DNA from: Pseudofrankia sp. DC12
GTDB taxonomy: Bacteria > Actinomycetota > Actinomycetes > Frankiales > Frankiaceae
Assembly: GCF_000966285.1 (NCBI RefSeq)
Contig: NZ_KQ031391.1
Coordinates: forward strand, 4,822,383-4,886,382
Length of the DNA: 64,000 nt
Reading direction: 5' to 3'
This document shows, one piece after another, positions 52,625 to 62,019 of this stretch; within the stretch, counting starts at the first letter, position 1, and each line of letters begins with the position of its first letter. The notes beneath the pieces are model-generated. The model did not search any database, had not been told where the DNA came from, and saw only the letters and a list, made by a program, of their open reading frames with translations. The position numbers were made by a program, and so were the translations under genes.

Positions 52625-54283
52625 GTGAACAACCCAGCAGACGACGACGGGTACGAGCCGGGCGAGTCGACCAGTGTCCGGCCCCCGCGGCCCGGTGAGC
52701 CCGTGCGCCCGACGCCGGCGCGCCCGGGCGCGCCGAGCGCTCCGCCGCCGCCCGCTGACTCCTTCCGGCCGGCGGGCCCGCCGCCGCCGGTCGACTGGTT
52801 CAAGCCCGCGCCCGGCCGGGACGGGCAGGCCGGCGGATCCGGGGCCGGCCGCGGCGCTCCCGCGGGCTCCGGCGGTGGCGGGCAGGCCTCCCGCCCGCGC
52901 CGCGACGCGGGCCCGGGCCGGGCCGGCTACACGTCGCAGCCCGGCATCCCGGCCGAGCGCTACCCGACTCCGCGCCCCGGCGAGTTCCCGTCCCCGGTGC
53001 CGCCGACCCGGAGGTCTCCACCGCCGACGACCTCGCGTTCCGACCGGTCGGAGCGCTCCGACCGGTCCGGCGGCGGCGACCGGTCCGGCGGCGGCGACCG
53101 GTCCGGCGGCGGCGACCGGACCGGTGGCCGGCCCGGTCCGGACCGTCCGGCCGCGCGGTACGACCGTCCGGGGTCCGGCTCGGGGGCACCCCCGGCCCGG
53201 CCCGGCGAGGCGACCGAGTACCTCGGCTACGGCGCCCGCGGTGGCCGCCCGGCCGAGACCACCGAGTACGCCTACGGCCAGCAGGCCGGCGGCAAGGACG
53301 TCGGCGGCAGGGGTGGTCCGGATCCGGCCACGGCCGCCTGGTCCGCCGAGGACTCCGGCGGCTGGTCAGCCGGCCGCTCGACGGAGGACTACACGACGCT
53401 GGCCGGCCCGGGCACCGGCGGCACGCCGGTCGGCCCGTCGACAGGCGGCGTGGCGCTGGGCGACCAGCCGCCCCCGAAGCGGCGGCGCAAGCGTGGCCGG
53501 ACGATCGCGCTCATCGTCGTGCTGCTGCTGTTGGTCCTCGCGATCCCGGTGGACCGGATCGCCGCGCACATCGCCGTCGGCCAGATGCGCAAGCAGGTCG
53601 ACACCGCGGTCGCCGCGAACCTCAAGCCAGGACAGCAGCCGCCGACCATCCGGAAGGTCAGCATCGGCGGGTTCCCGTTCCTCACCCAGGTGCTGTTCGG
53701 CAAGTTCAAGGACATCGGCGTCTCGCTGGAGAACATCCCGACGACGCCGGACGGCCCGAGGATCGCCGCGGTGGACGCGCACCTCAAGGGCGTGCATGTG
53801 CCGTTCAGCGACGCGATCTCGAACAAGGTGGGCAAGGTCCCGGTCGACAACGTCGCGGCCACGGTCCTGATCGGCTACGACGACCTCAACAAGTTCCTCG
53901 ACACCGACAAGACCTTCCACCTGCACCTCACGCCGGTCGACGGCGGCAAACAGGTCAAGGTGACCGGCAGCACGACCCTGGACGTGCCCGTGCTCGGCAG
54001 CCTGCTCGGTGGCCAGAGCGCGGCCTTCAGCGGCACCGGCGCGTTCAACGTCCAGAACAACAAGCTGTTCATCAACCCGACGAACCTGTCCTTCGGCGTC
54101 GGTGGGCTCGGCGCCAGCGTGCCGATCCCGGCGCAGCTGGGCGCCGCGATCCCGATCCCGCTGCCGGACAACCTGCCGTTCAGCCTGACGGTCGTCAGCG
54201 CCGGATCGACCGCGACCGGCCTCTCGGTGAGCGCGACCGCCAAGAACGTCGTGCTGCCCGCCGCGCCCGCCGCCAAGAAATAG
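52625..54283 (+). CDS. DUF2993 (LmeA-type) membrane-anchored lipid-binding protein
   Basis: About 552 residues. The first 270 or so are Pro/Gly/Arg/Asp-rich and disordered, with a DRSGGG repeat. One membrane span follows (RTIALIVVLLLLVLAIPVDRI). The C-terminal part (QVDTAVAANLKPGQQPPTIRK, GGFPFLTQVLFGKF, SGTGAFNVQNNKLFINP) is the DUF2993 domain. The mycobacterial member LmeA binds phospholipid and is involved in mannan elongation of lipomannan. By analogy a role in envelope glycolipid assembly is inferred. GTG at 52625 is preferred; an ATG at 52610 is also in frame. Confidence 0.82.
   Translation: MNNPADDDGYEPGESTSVRPPRPGEPVRPTPARPGAPSAPPPPADSFRPAGPPPPVDWFKPAPGRDGQAGGSGAGRGAPAGSGGGGQASRPRRDAGPGRAGYTSQPGIPAERYPTPRPGEFPSPVPPTRRSPPPTTSRSDRSERSDRSGGGDRSGGGDRSGGGDRTGGRPGPDRPAARYDRPGSGSGAPPARPGEATEYLGYGARGGRPAETTEYAYGQQAGGKDVGGRGGPDPATAAWSAEDSGGWSAGRSTEDYTTLAGPGTGGTPVGPSTGGVALGDQPPPKRRRKRGRTIALIVVLLLLVLAIPVDRIAAHIAVGQMRKQVDTAVAANLKPGQQPPTIRKVSIGGFPFLTQVLFGKFKDIGVSLENIPTTPDGPRIAAVDAHLKGVHVPFSDAISNKVGKVPVDNVAATVLIGYDDLNKFLDTDKTFHLHLTPVDGGKQVKVTGSTTLDVPVLGSLLGGQSAAFSGTGAFNVQNNKLFINPTNLSFGVGGLGASVPIPAQLGAAIPIPLPDNLPFSLTVVSAGSTATGLSVSATAKNVVLPAAPAAKK
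53061..53114 (+). repeat. 18-bp in-frame tandem repeat, three copies
   Basis: Three perfect 18-bp copies at 53061, 53079 and 53097, followed by a diverged fourth, encode the DRSGGG repeat in the disordered N-terminal part of the DUF2993 protein. Confidence 0.9.
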
Positions 54284-54894
54284 CGTCCCAGGTGCCGTGA
54301 CCTCGGTCGGTTGCCCGACAGGACAGCAGGTTCGGGGTCACGGGAGAGGATGCTCGAACCCGTCCGACCCGGCTGTGAACACACCGGATCGGTACCTTCG
54401 TCGCGACAGGGATGGTGGCGCACTCGGCGCCGCCGTCTCCGCCTGGTCGTCTCCGAAGCGGGAGCGGGAGTCTGGATGGTTGAGGGTGGCGCCGTGAACA
54501 CGGCGGCGGGGCGAGCCCGAGACGCCGTGAACCTTACGGTACGTGCTCGGTCGCGGCCCGTGCGTACGGGCTCGGTCGGACACGCTGAGAAACCGGAGGC
54601 CAGCGGGCGCGCGGCCCGCCGGCGACGTCACCCGGCCCGCTCGCTGCGGGCCACGCAACGCTACGATCCGGACATCCCGCAAGATCGGTCTTTTCAGGAC
54701 CCGGGCGGTTCGAGAGACTGGCGCAGTTCGAGAGACGAGGTTGGTTCGGAAGTGACACCGCGGCTCTACGCTTTCCGCGCCTCGGGAGCGTCCCGGGGCG
54801 GGAGCGTACCGGTCCTGGCGGGACCGGCGGCAGGCGGAAAGTGCGAGTTTGGCGGGGCAGTCCGGCCAGCGTCCCGTCCTGAAGGGGGAAACAC
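54284..54894. other. Intergenic region upstream of the FHA-ABC gene
   Basis: 611 bp with no supportable gene. It contains the 18-bp-spaced direct repeat array at 54708-54754. The ribosome site GGGGGA is just before the GTG at 54895. No hairpin after the DUF2993 gene is convincing. Confidence 0.45.
54708..54754 (+). promoter_or_regulatory. Three direct repeats at 18-bp spacing upstream of the FHA-ABC gene
   Basis: GTTCGAGAGAC at 54708-54718 and again at 54726-54736, then GTTCGGAAGTG at 54744-54754, each start 18 bp after the last. The regular spacing is near two helical turns, as for a regulator binding on one face. The site is about 140 bp upstream of the start codon. Confidence 0.45.
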
Positions 54895-57456
54895 GTGCCT
54901 ACGGCCGTTCTGAAGATAAGCAGCGAGGCCGGCCAGGTGATCGTCCCCACGGGACAGCCGCGGTTCATCATCGGCCGAGCCCGCAACGCGGACTATGTCA
55001 TCGCGGACAGCCGGGTCTCCCGGCAGCACCTGATGATCGAAGAGACGGACTACGGCTGGGCCGTCCGGGACGTCAGCTCCAACGGCACCTGGTACGACGG
55101 TGGCCGGATGCTGAACACGGTCGAGGTCCGGGGCGAGACGCGGTTCCGCCTGGGCACGCCGACCGGTCCCGAGGTCATCATCCTCGACGAGCTGCCCTCG
55201 CAGCGGTCTCCGTACGACGACCCCTACAGCGGGGACGCCGACATGCAGACCATGCTGCCCAACCAGACCGGTTACAGCCCGCCGCGTACGTCGAACCGGC
55301 CCACCCGGCCGACGCGGCGCGAGGACCACGACGCCGGCCGTCGTGGCACCTACAACGGCCAGCCCGCCGCCGACCCGGCCGAGGTCAGCGGCCACACCCG
55401 GCTGGACCGCGAGCACGAGCGCAGCAACACCTACCCGCTGCGCCAGGGGACGATGACGATCGGTCGCGCCCGCGACAACGACGTCGTCATCACCGACCTG
55501 CTCGCCTCCCGTCACCACGCCTCGCTGACCGTTCGCGGCCAGAACGTCGACGTCCTCGACATGGACTCGGCGAACGGCACGTTCGTCAATGGCCGCCGCA
55601 TCCAGCGCGCGCAGGCCAAGCAGGGCGACGTCATCGCCGTCGGCCACCACGTCTTCCAGCTCGAGGGCAACCTGCTCGTCGAGTACGTCGACTCCGGTGA
55701 CGTCAGCTTCGAGGCCGAGCACCTCAACGTGTGGGCCGGCGAGAAGCAGCTCATGCACGACATGACCTTCCGGCTGCCCGGCCGGGCGCTGCTCGGCGTC
55801 GTCGGCCCCTCGGGTGCCGGCAAGTCGACGCTGCTCAACGCGCTGACCGGCTTCCGGCCGGCCGACCAGGGCACCGTGCGCTACGCCGGTCGAGACCTCT
55901 ACACCGAGTACGACGAGCTTCGCCGCAGGATCGGCTACGTGCCGCAGGACGACATCCTGCACACCACGCTGACCGTGCGGAAGGCGCTCGAGTTCGGCGC
56001 CGAGCTCCGGTTCCCGCCGGACGTGACCTCGGCCGAGCGCAGCGCCCGGGTGGACGAGGTCCTCCAGGAGCTGAACCTCACCAGCCACGCGAACACCGTG
56101 GTCTCGCGGCTGTCCGGTGGCCAGCGCAAGCGGACCTCGGTGGCGCTGGAGCTGCTGACCCGCCCGACGCTGCTCTACTTGGACGAGCCGACCTCGGGTC
56201 TCGACCCGGGCATGGACCTGCAGGTCATGCAGTCGCTGCGCAAGCTGGCCGACGACGGCCGTACGGTCGTCGTCGTCACGCACTCCGTGGCGCAGCTCGA
56301 CCTGTGTGACTACATCCTGGTGCTCGCGCCGGGTGGCTACGTCGCCTACTTCGGGCCACCCCAGGACGCGCTGCCGTTCTTCGGCGCTGACGGCTACCCG
56401 TGGGTCTTCCTGAACCTGCAGGAGAACCCCGGTGCCGAGTCCGCGGCCCGGTTCCGCCAGTCACGGCACTACGTGCCCGCGTCGGTGACCGCTCCGTCGG
56501 CCCGGCCCGCGCCGGAGGAACTGCCGAGCATCCGGCAACAGTCGGTGTTCTCCCAGCTGATAACGCTGACAAGACGAACATTCGCGGTCATCGGGTCCGA
56601 CAAGGGCTATCTGCGGCTGGCAATCGCGTTCCCGTTCGTGCTGGGTGTGATCCCGCGGGCGATCGGCGGAAACTTCGTCGATACCCACGACAAGTTCACA
56701 CCCAACTCGGACGCGCCCACGATCTTCCTGATCATGGTGCTGTGTGCCTGCTTCATGGGTATGTCGAACTCGGTCCGAGAGATCGTCAAGGAACGGGCGA
56801 TCTATCAACGAGAACGCGCGATCGGCCTTTCGAGAGCCGCGTACGTGGGCTCGAAGGTTCTCGTTCTCATCATCATCACGGTCCTGCAGTCGATCCCGTT
56901 CACGGTCATCGGTCTGATCGGCCGGCAGCCACCGAACCACCTGGCGCTCGGCAACACACTGCTGGAATGTCTCCTCGCGGTGTTCGTCGTCGGCTTCGCC
57001 TCCGGCATGGTCGGCCTGGTGATCTCGGCGATGGTGGACAACGCCGACAAGACGATGCCGCTGCTGGTCATCGTCACGATGATCCAGCTCGTGTTCTCCG
57101 CGGGCATCGTGCCGATCGCCGGCAAGGTCGGCCTCGAGCAGGTCGCCGTCGTCTCACCGGCCCGGTGGGGCTACGCGGCGATGGCCGCCGACGCCGACTT
57201 CAACGCGATCACCCGGGCCGGCGTCCAGCGGCCCAAGACCGTGAACGGCCAGCCGGTGGCCGGCCAGACCGTGCCGGTCAACCCGCGGGCGCCGATCCCG
57301 GACACGCTGTTCCAGCACACGAACAAGCAGTACGCGATCGACATCGGCGCCGGGCTCGCCATCAGCCTTGTATACGTCGGTATCACGTCGCTGCTGCTGC
57401 GCAGGCTCGACCCGAAGACGAGCAAGAAACGCAAGGCGGCACCGGCGACCACCTGA
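54895..57456 (+). CDS. FHA-domain ABC transporter (ATPase plus ABC-2 membrane domain), Rv1747-like
   Basis: 853 residues. Two N-terminal FHA phosphothreonine-binding domains: GRARNADYVIADSRVSRQH (about 27-46) and GRARDNDVVITDLLASRHH (about 190-210), each with the Arg, Ser and His that contact phosphothreonine. An ABC ATPase follows (Walker A GPSGAGKST near 304, LSGGQRKRT, Walker B LLYLDEPTSGLDPG), then a six-span ABC-2 domain. The design matches mycobacterial Rv1747, an exporter controlled by the Ser/Thr kinase PknF through its FHA domains. A Ser/Thr kinase gene lies 1.5 kb downstream. GTG at 54895 follows GGGGGA. A long hairpin follows the gene. Confidence 0.93.
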   Translation: MPTAVLKISSEAGQVIVPTGQPRFIIGRARNADYVIADSRVSRQHLMIEETDYGWAVRDVSSNGTWYDGGRMLNTVEVRGETRFRLGTPTGPEVIILDELPSQRSPYDDPYSGDADMQTMLPNQTGYSPPRTSNRPTRPTRREDHDAGRRGTYNGQPAADPAEVSGHTRLDREHERSNTYPLRQGTMTIGRARDNDVVITDLLASRHHASLTVRGQNVDVLDMDSANGTFVNGRRIQRAQAKQGDVIAVGHHVFQLEGNLLVEYVDSGDVSFEAEHLNVWAGEKQLMHDMTFRLPGRALLGVVGPSGAGKSTLLNALTGFRPADQGTVRYAGRDLYTEYDELRRRIGYVPQDDILHTTLTVRKALEFGAELRFPPDVTSAERSARVDEVLQELNLTSHANTVVSRLSGGQRKRTSVALELLTRPTLLYLDEPTSGLDPGMDLQVMQSLRKLADDGRTVVVVTHSVAQLDLCDYILVLAPGGYVAYFGPPQDALPFFGADGYPWVFLNLQENPGAESAARFRQSRHYVPASVTAPSARPAPEELPSIRQQSVFSQLITLTRRTFAVIGSDKGYLRLAIAFPFVLGVIPRAIGGNFVDTHDKFTPNSDAPTIFLIMVLCACFMGMSNSVREIVKERAIYQRERAIGLSRAAYVGSKVLVLIIITVLQSIPFTVIGLIGRQPPNHLALGNTLLECLLAVFVVGFASGMVGLVISAMVDNADKTMPLLVIVTMIQLVFSAGIVPIAGKVGLEQVAVVSPARWGYAAMAADADFNAITRAGVQRPKTVNGQPVAGQTVPVNPRAPIPDTLFQHTNKQYAIDIGAGLAISLVYVGITSLLLRRLDPKTSKKRKAAPATT

Positions 57457-57477
57457 CCCGGTCCGCTCGCCCCGCGA

Positions 57478-57527
57478 CCGACGGCGGCGGGTGGCCCTCC
57501 ACATGGAGGGCCACCCGCCGCCGTCGG
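57478..57527 (+). terminator. Long perfect hairpin after the FHA-ABC gene
   Basis: 23-bp perfect arms (57478-57500 and 57505-57527) around a 4-nt loop, ACAT, starting 21 nt after the stop codon. Confidence 0.85.
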
Positions 57528-57633
57528 CGTCTGTCGGTTCCGGCGTCCGGCCTTGGCTGGTCGCCGGCTGTGCTCTCCGGTCGCCGTGAAACGACCGTGG
57601 CCCCTGCTGCCCAAGCCGGGGCCAGCCCAGGGC

Positions 57634-58088
57634 CAGCCGGACCGGGAGTGCCTTGAAGGCGTTGTTCAGGTTGGACCGGGCCCGCACTGGCGCGCCGGCC
57701 CGCTCGATGCCGCGGAACGCGGTGAGCAGCTCCTCGAAGAACACCCGGCCCTCCAGCCGGGCCGGCTGGGCGCCGAGGCAGAAATGCTCACACCGCAGGG
57801 TGTGGACGGAGCCCGCGGGTTCGTAGAGGTAGGAGCCGGCGCGGTTCACGTAGTCGTACTCCTTGTACTTCCACCCGCCGGCGACCGTGTAGCCGAAAAC
57901 GGGGCCGGCGTGCCGGTGGGTCGCCACCTCATAGCCGGCCTGAAAGATGTTCTCCACGATCCACAGGCCCTCGGCCGCGCGGACGTGAACCACCTTCAGC
58001 TTGTTCCCGCCGCCGATCTCGACAAAGTTAAGTCCTCGGCGAGGATGTGAGTCGCCAGCGGTGTGTTCCGGCTGTCCAGCGCGGTCAT
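57634..58088 (-). pseudogene. Chimeric pseudogene: cupin acetophenone-dioxygenase-like 5' part, frameshifted, fused to a cytochrome P450 3' end
   Basis: An ATG at 58088 (with AAAGGCGG upstream) starts MTALDSRNTPLATHILAED, then the frame must slip by -1 at about 58032 to continue LNFVEIGGGNKLKVVHV. The text then follows the 2,4'-dihydroxyacetophenone dioxygenase-like cupin family (THRHAGPVFGYTVAGGWKY, NRAGSYLYEPAGSVHTL). At about 57785 it changes abruptly to HFCLGAQPARLEGRVFFEELL...RSNLNNAFKALPVRL, the last 55 or so residues of a cytochrome P450, including the haem-ligand Cys. No stop follows the P450 end. The frameshift and the fusion both argue for decay through deletion between two once-separate genes. 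Confidence 0.75.
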
Positions 58089-58997
58089 GAGGTCCGCCTT
58101 TCCGCGGGAGGATTCGGACCGGGCCAGGCGCGTCGACGTCCGGCCACGGGATGCCGGCGGCCGGGTGAGGCGGAGCCCGGGCGGGCCTCGGCCGCGTGTG
58201 CGCCTGGCCGGCGGAGCCGGGAACCGGCCCGCACCGGCCGGCGTCGGCGAGCATGTGCGGACGGTACGGTCGGCCTGACTGGTCGTCAAGGGACCCTCCG
58301 CACGCAATGGCAGGTGGCGGCTACTACGCGGCCGGATCGGTTTCCGTGTACCGCTCGGACACGTATTGTTCGCTACCGGTGGGCGAAAACCCGCCGAGGC
58401 GGCCGGCCTGCCCGCCCAGGCGCCGTGCTGGGCCGCGCCGGCCGGCGGCCGTCGGCGGCTTGCGGCTGGTGGTTCGGGACCGTCCAAGAAATCTTGCGGA
58501 ATATCGTACAGATACGGTTTCTTCGCCGCGGTCCCGCGGTGAGATGCCTATGGCTGGACCGCCACCCAGAACCGGCACGCGGGGGGCGTCAGTTCGGGCC
58601 AGCGGCCAGCGGTCCAGCCACCCACTCATCGCTCGGCCCACGGTTGGCCGGGCACGTCAGGCAGGCGGGCCGGCCGTCGGCGATCGGATGACGCGACCGA
58701 GCCCGACTGGCCAGGCCGCCGAGGACGCCAGAAGAACGGGCCCGCGCGCGACACTTCACGTCGCACCGCAGCCCAGGCCGGCCGAGAGCCCGGGTTAGGC
58801 GCTACCGGCACTCCGCTTGTCCGGCCCGTGGTCCGCGATGCGCCGCAGTGTCTCGAGGTGTCGCGCCGCCGACCCTTGCCGCTTCGATTCCGAGGCATTC
58901 CCGGAATTCGGCAGACGGTAGCATTCTGCCCGCATGGGATCGTTATTCGGGACCGTCGCGTGTCCGGCGTCGGGTGGGGGAGAACAGAGGTGGGGCA
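58089..58997. other. Gene-poor region between the chimeric pseudogene and the Ser/Thr kinase
   Basis: About 909 bp with no supportable gene. A locally AT-richer stretch at 58485-58535 and an imperfect palindrome at 58345-58363 (CGTGT...ACACG) may be old regulatory DNA of the decayed gene. GGCAGA/TCTGCC (58910-58930) is a short inverted repeat before the kinase gene, whose ribosome site GAGGTGGGG is near 58987. Confidence 0.4.
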
Positions 58998-61226
58998 GTG
59001 ACGTCGTCAGAGGCGAATGTCAGCAGCCGCGCGACGCCGTTGGGTGAGAACGACCCGCGGACGCTCGGTGCGTACACGCTGCTGGGCAAGCTCGGGCAGG
59101 GTGGGATGGGCACGGTCTACCTGGGCCGGTCCGAGCTGGGGCGCCTGGTGGCCATCAAGGTGGTCCGCGCGGACGTGGCCGACGACCCGCAGTTCCGCAG
59201 CCGGTTCCGCCAGGAGGCGGCGACGGCGCGCCGGGTCGCTCGGGTGTGCACCGCCGAGGTGCTCGACTTCGACCCTGACGCGGTGCAGCCCTACCTGGTC
59301 ACCGAGTTCATCGAGGGCCCGACGCTGTCCAGCTTCGTCTCCCGGGGCGGCCCGCTGATGGCGGCCAACCTCGAGCAGCTCGCCGTGGGTGTGGCCGCCG
59401 CGCTGCGGGCCATCCACGCCGCCGGCATCGTGCACCGCGACCTCAAGCCGTCGAACGTCGTGCTGTCCCCGTTCGGCCCGCGGGTCATCGACTTCGGCAT
59501 CGCCCGGGCGATGGACTCCGCGACCAACCTCACCGGCGACCTTCAGCAGCTGGGCACGCCCGCGTTCATGTCCCCCGAGCAGATCCGCGGCGACGCGATC
59601 ACCTCGAAGGCGGACATCTGGGCCTGGGGCGGCCTGGTGACCTACGCGGCGACCGGCCAGTACCCGTTCGGCACCGGCAGCGCCCAGGCGCTCCTCTACC
59701 GGGCGATGAACGAGGAACCGCAGCTCGACGGCGTCGACCCGGCGCTGCGGCCGATCGTCTGGGACGCGATGCGCAAGAGCCCGGCCAACCGGCCGACCGC
59801 CAGCCAGCTGATGGACCGGCTCCTCGGGGACGAGGCCGGGGACACGGGTAACCAGGAAGAAGCGGTCACCAACGTCCTCGCGGACTGGAACGTGCCTTCT
59901 CCGGGTGCTGGCGGCCCCCCGTCCGGCCCCGCTACGGTCGGCGGCCCGCCCGACATGGCCACCCTCGCCTCGACCAGGCCGGGCGGCACGGCGGACCAGG
60001 ACTACGTCTCGACCCAGCTCGCGACCCAGCGGGTGGCCCCGCCCCCGGCCGGTCCCGGGCACCCGGGCCAGGCTCAGCCACCCGGCCCGGCGCCGAAGAA
60101 GAGCCGGACGCCGATGATCCTCGGGATCGCGGCGGTGGTCGTGGTCATCGCGGTGCTGGCCGCCGTGATCCCGATGGTGCTGAAGAGCGACTCCAAGAAC
60201 ACCCCGAGCGCGACCGTCGGTACCGGCACGGCCAGCGCCGCGCCGGCCGCGTTCGCGCTGCCGAAGGCGGCCACCGGGCTGGGCGACGACACCCTCGTCC
60301 TCAGCCGGAACGCGGAGGCGCCAGGCGGCGGGAAGTACAGCCTCGTCACCGCGGTGGTCCCGAACCCCGACAGCGCCGACGCCACGCTGCCGAAGATCTC
60401 CACGTTCAAGACGATCTTCAGCGACAAGACCCAGAACCTGCAGTTCCCGGTGATCAGTCCGGACCGCAAGACGATTATCTATGTCGACAACTCGACCGGC
60501 AGCACGACACTGTGGGCCATCGCGTCCGACGGTTCCGGAAAGCCGGTCCAGCTGCTCACCACCGGGCAGGGAGCGAACCTGTCGCCGGCCGCCGACGGGC
60601 GGCCGTCGCTGTCGCCGGACGGCAAGTTCCTGGTGCTGCGCTCGACGACGGACGCGACCGGCCAGCCCAACCCGGGCCTGTACATCAGCTCGATCGACGG
60701 CAAGACCGTCCGTCGGCTCGACACCCAGCCAGAGGCGTCTGACCCGTCGTGGTCGCCGGACGGCGAGCGGATCGCCTACTGGTCGAACACCGTCGCGGGC
60801 GGCGGCGGCGGCTTCCTGGTGCTCATCTCGACCCAGCCGGGTGTCGCCGCGGTGCCGTTCAACAAGGACGAGTTCATCTCGGAGGGCGACAAGCCCAATC
60901 TCGACTCCGAGCCGACCTGGTCGCCCGACGGCAAGTACCTCGCCTTCGTCCGCCAGATCGCCAGCAACCCCAATGACCAGCAGATCGCGATCGTGAACGT
61001 GAACACCAAGCACGTCACCGCGGTCACCGGCGAGCACAGCACCCAGGACGGCCCGAGCTGGTCGGCGTCCGGAAGTGATCTCCTGCTCTTCACCGCCAAC
61101 CGGGACCCCGACCACCCGGACGACCGGCAGCTGTTCATGACCAACCAGAAGAACCTCGACGCCGCCGACCGTCAGCTCACCGACGGCCGGGGCGACTTCG
61201 CGTTCCCCCGGTGGTCCGCGCTCTGA
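58998..61226 (+). CDS. Membrane Ser/Thr protein kinase with extracellular TolB/WD40-like propeller
   Basis: 742 residues. Kinase domain about 24-285: Gly loop LGQGGMGTVYLG, Lys in VAIKVVRAD, HRD in VHRDLKPSN, DFG in VIDFGIA, and SPEQ. A Pro-rich juxtamembrane stretch leads to one membrane span (MILGIAAVVVVIAVLAAVIP). The outside part has PD40-type repeats (SPDGKFLVLRS, WSPDGERIAYWSN, WSPDGKYLAFVRQ, WSASGSDLLLFTA), a beta-propeller likely to sense a ligand or cell-wall part. Complete active site. It is a plausible partner for the FHA-ABC exporter upstream. GTG at 58998 follows GAGGTGGGG. Confidence 0.92.
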   Translation: MTSSEANVSSRATPLGENDPRTLGAYTLLGKLGQGGMGTVYLGRSELGRLVAIKVVRADVADDPQFRSRFRQEAATARRVARVCTAEVLDFDPDAVQPYLVTEFIEGPTLSSFVSRGGPLMAANLEQLAVGVAAALRAIHAAGIVHRDLKPSNVVLSPFGPRVIDFGIARAMDSATNLTGDLQQLGTPAFMSPEQIRGDAITSKADIWAWGGLVTYAATGQYPFGTGSAQALLYRAMNEEPQLDGVDPALRPIVWDAMRKSPANRPTASQLMDRLLGDEAGDTGNQEEAVTNVLADWNVPSPGAGGPPSGPATVGGPPDMATLASTRPGGTADQDYVSTQLATQRVAPPPAGPGHPGQAQPPGPAPKKSRTPMILGIAAVVVVIAVLAAVIPMVLKSDSKNTPSATVGTGTASAAPAAFALPKAATGLGDDTLVLSRNAEAPGGGKYSLVTAVVPNPDSADATLPKISTFKTIFSDKTQNLQFPVISPDRKTIIYVDNSTGSTTLWAIASDGSGKPVQLLTTGQGANLSPAADGRPSLSPDGKFLVLRSTTDATGQPNPGLYISSIDGKTVRRLDTQPEASDPSWSPDGERIAYWSNTVAGGGGGFLVLISTQPGVAAVPFNKDEFISEGDKPNLDSEPTWSPDGKYLAFVRQIASNPNDQQIAIVNVNTKHVTAVTGEHSTQDGPSWSASGSDLLLFTANRDPDHPDDRQLFMTNQKNLDAADRQLTDGRGDFAFPRWSAL

Positions 61227-61247
61227 TCGTTGCTTCTACCGCGCGGT

Positions 61248-61282
61248 GGCCGACCGGGACGTGCGACACGTCCCGGCCGGCC
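61248..61282. terminator. Hairpin between convergent kinase and small membrane protein genes
   Basis: 16-bp arms (61248-61263 and 61267-61282) with one mismatch and a 3-nt loop, 22 bp after the kinase stop codon. Confidence 0.8.
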
Positions 61283-61304
61283 TGTCGTCAGCTCGCCCGG
61301 AACG

Positions 61305-61592
61305 CTAGCCACGGGCTCGCTTGCGCACCACCCGGAACAGCAGATACAGCAGCACAAGGATCACCAGGACGACGACCAGGCCGATGACGACGTGGCCGAC
61401 ATTCCGGTCGTGCTTCTTGGCCGCGGCCAGCGGCGTCGCCGCCATGGCGGCGCTCGCCGGCACCAGCGCCAGCGCACTCGCCGCGACCACGAGGTACCAG
61501 GCCCGGGTGACGAGCCGCGTTACGCCTCCCGTCGGGCGACTGCTCACGAGACGCCCAGCGGCGCGGCGAGAAAGCCGACGTTCCCTGCTCAT
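61305..61592 (-). CDS. Small exported or membrane protein (95 residues)
   Basis: An Arg-rich N-terminus is followed by a hydrophobic segment with a signal-like end (YLVVAASALALVPASAAMAA), a short polar stretch (AAAKKHDRNVGH) and a second strong span (VVIGLVVVLVILVLLYLLF), ending RVVRKRARG. So it has either a cleaved signal and one span, or two spans. ATG at 61592 follows GGGAG at 5 nt. A frame continues upstream to 61796, but this part is not protein-like. Function is unknown. Confidence 0.65.
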   Translation of the reverse strand: MSRERRLSRRAAGRLVSSRPTGGVTRLVTRAWYLVVAASALALVPASAAMAATPLAAAKKHDRNVGHVVIGLVVVLVILVLLYLLFRVVRKRARG

Positions 61593-62019
61593 CGCCACTC
61601 CCGCGCGCTCGTCTTCCGTACCCGCCGACAATGAAGTCCTCCCCCTACCCGACGCCCAGCCAACCCGGAGCGTTGGCCGCCGACCTCCGCCCACCAGCCG
61701 GCGGAATGTCGTTGGATTGGCCGCGATCGTAGCGGGTGCCCCAGAAGTCCCCTTCGCGGCCCGCCCACCGGTCCCCGCCGTCCACCCTGACGTCACGACG
61801 CCGTCGGCGGACGTTCGCGCTCAGCCCTGGGTCGCCCGGCGTCTCGCGGCTGCCGCAGCTCGCCCGCGCTCCGCCTCACCCCCGTGATCGTGGCTTTCAC
61901 CCTCGGGTGGTTGCAAATAGGCCCTGGTTACGGCCGCCGGAGGGCCGAAGCGGCGGTCAACCGGCGCGGTTGGGGTATCCGTCGACGCCGGTTCCACTCG
62001 CCAACTGGTGATCACATGG
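61593..62019. other. Intergenic region with palindromic element copy 4
   Basis: 427 bp. It contains the decayed palindromic element at 61886-61960, downstream of the BBE oxidase stop. No gene could be recognised. Confidence 0.5.
61886..61960. repeat. Dispersed palindromic element, copy 4 (decayed)
   Basis: The left arm starts GATCGTGGCTTTCACCCTCG and the right arm, read on the minus strand, includes GACCGCCGCTTCGGCCCTCC. The arms match each other at only about 19 of 30 positions, but each keeps the landmarks of copies 1-3. Confidence 0.55.

Noticed and set aside
58025-58040. Programmed -1 frameshift in the cupin gene
   Set aside because: The sequence lacks a standard slippery heptamer, and the gene is also fused to a P450 tail with no stop, so decay is the simpler explanation.
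58345-58363. Operator-like palindrome CGTGT...ACACG
   Set aside because: Arms are only 5 bp with one asymmetric base; too weak to list as a site although it sits upstream of the decayed gene.
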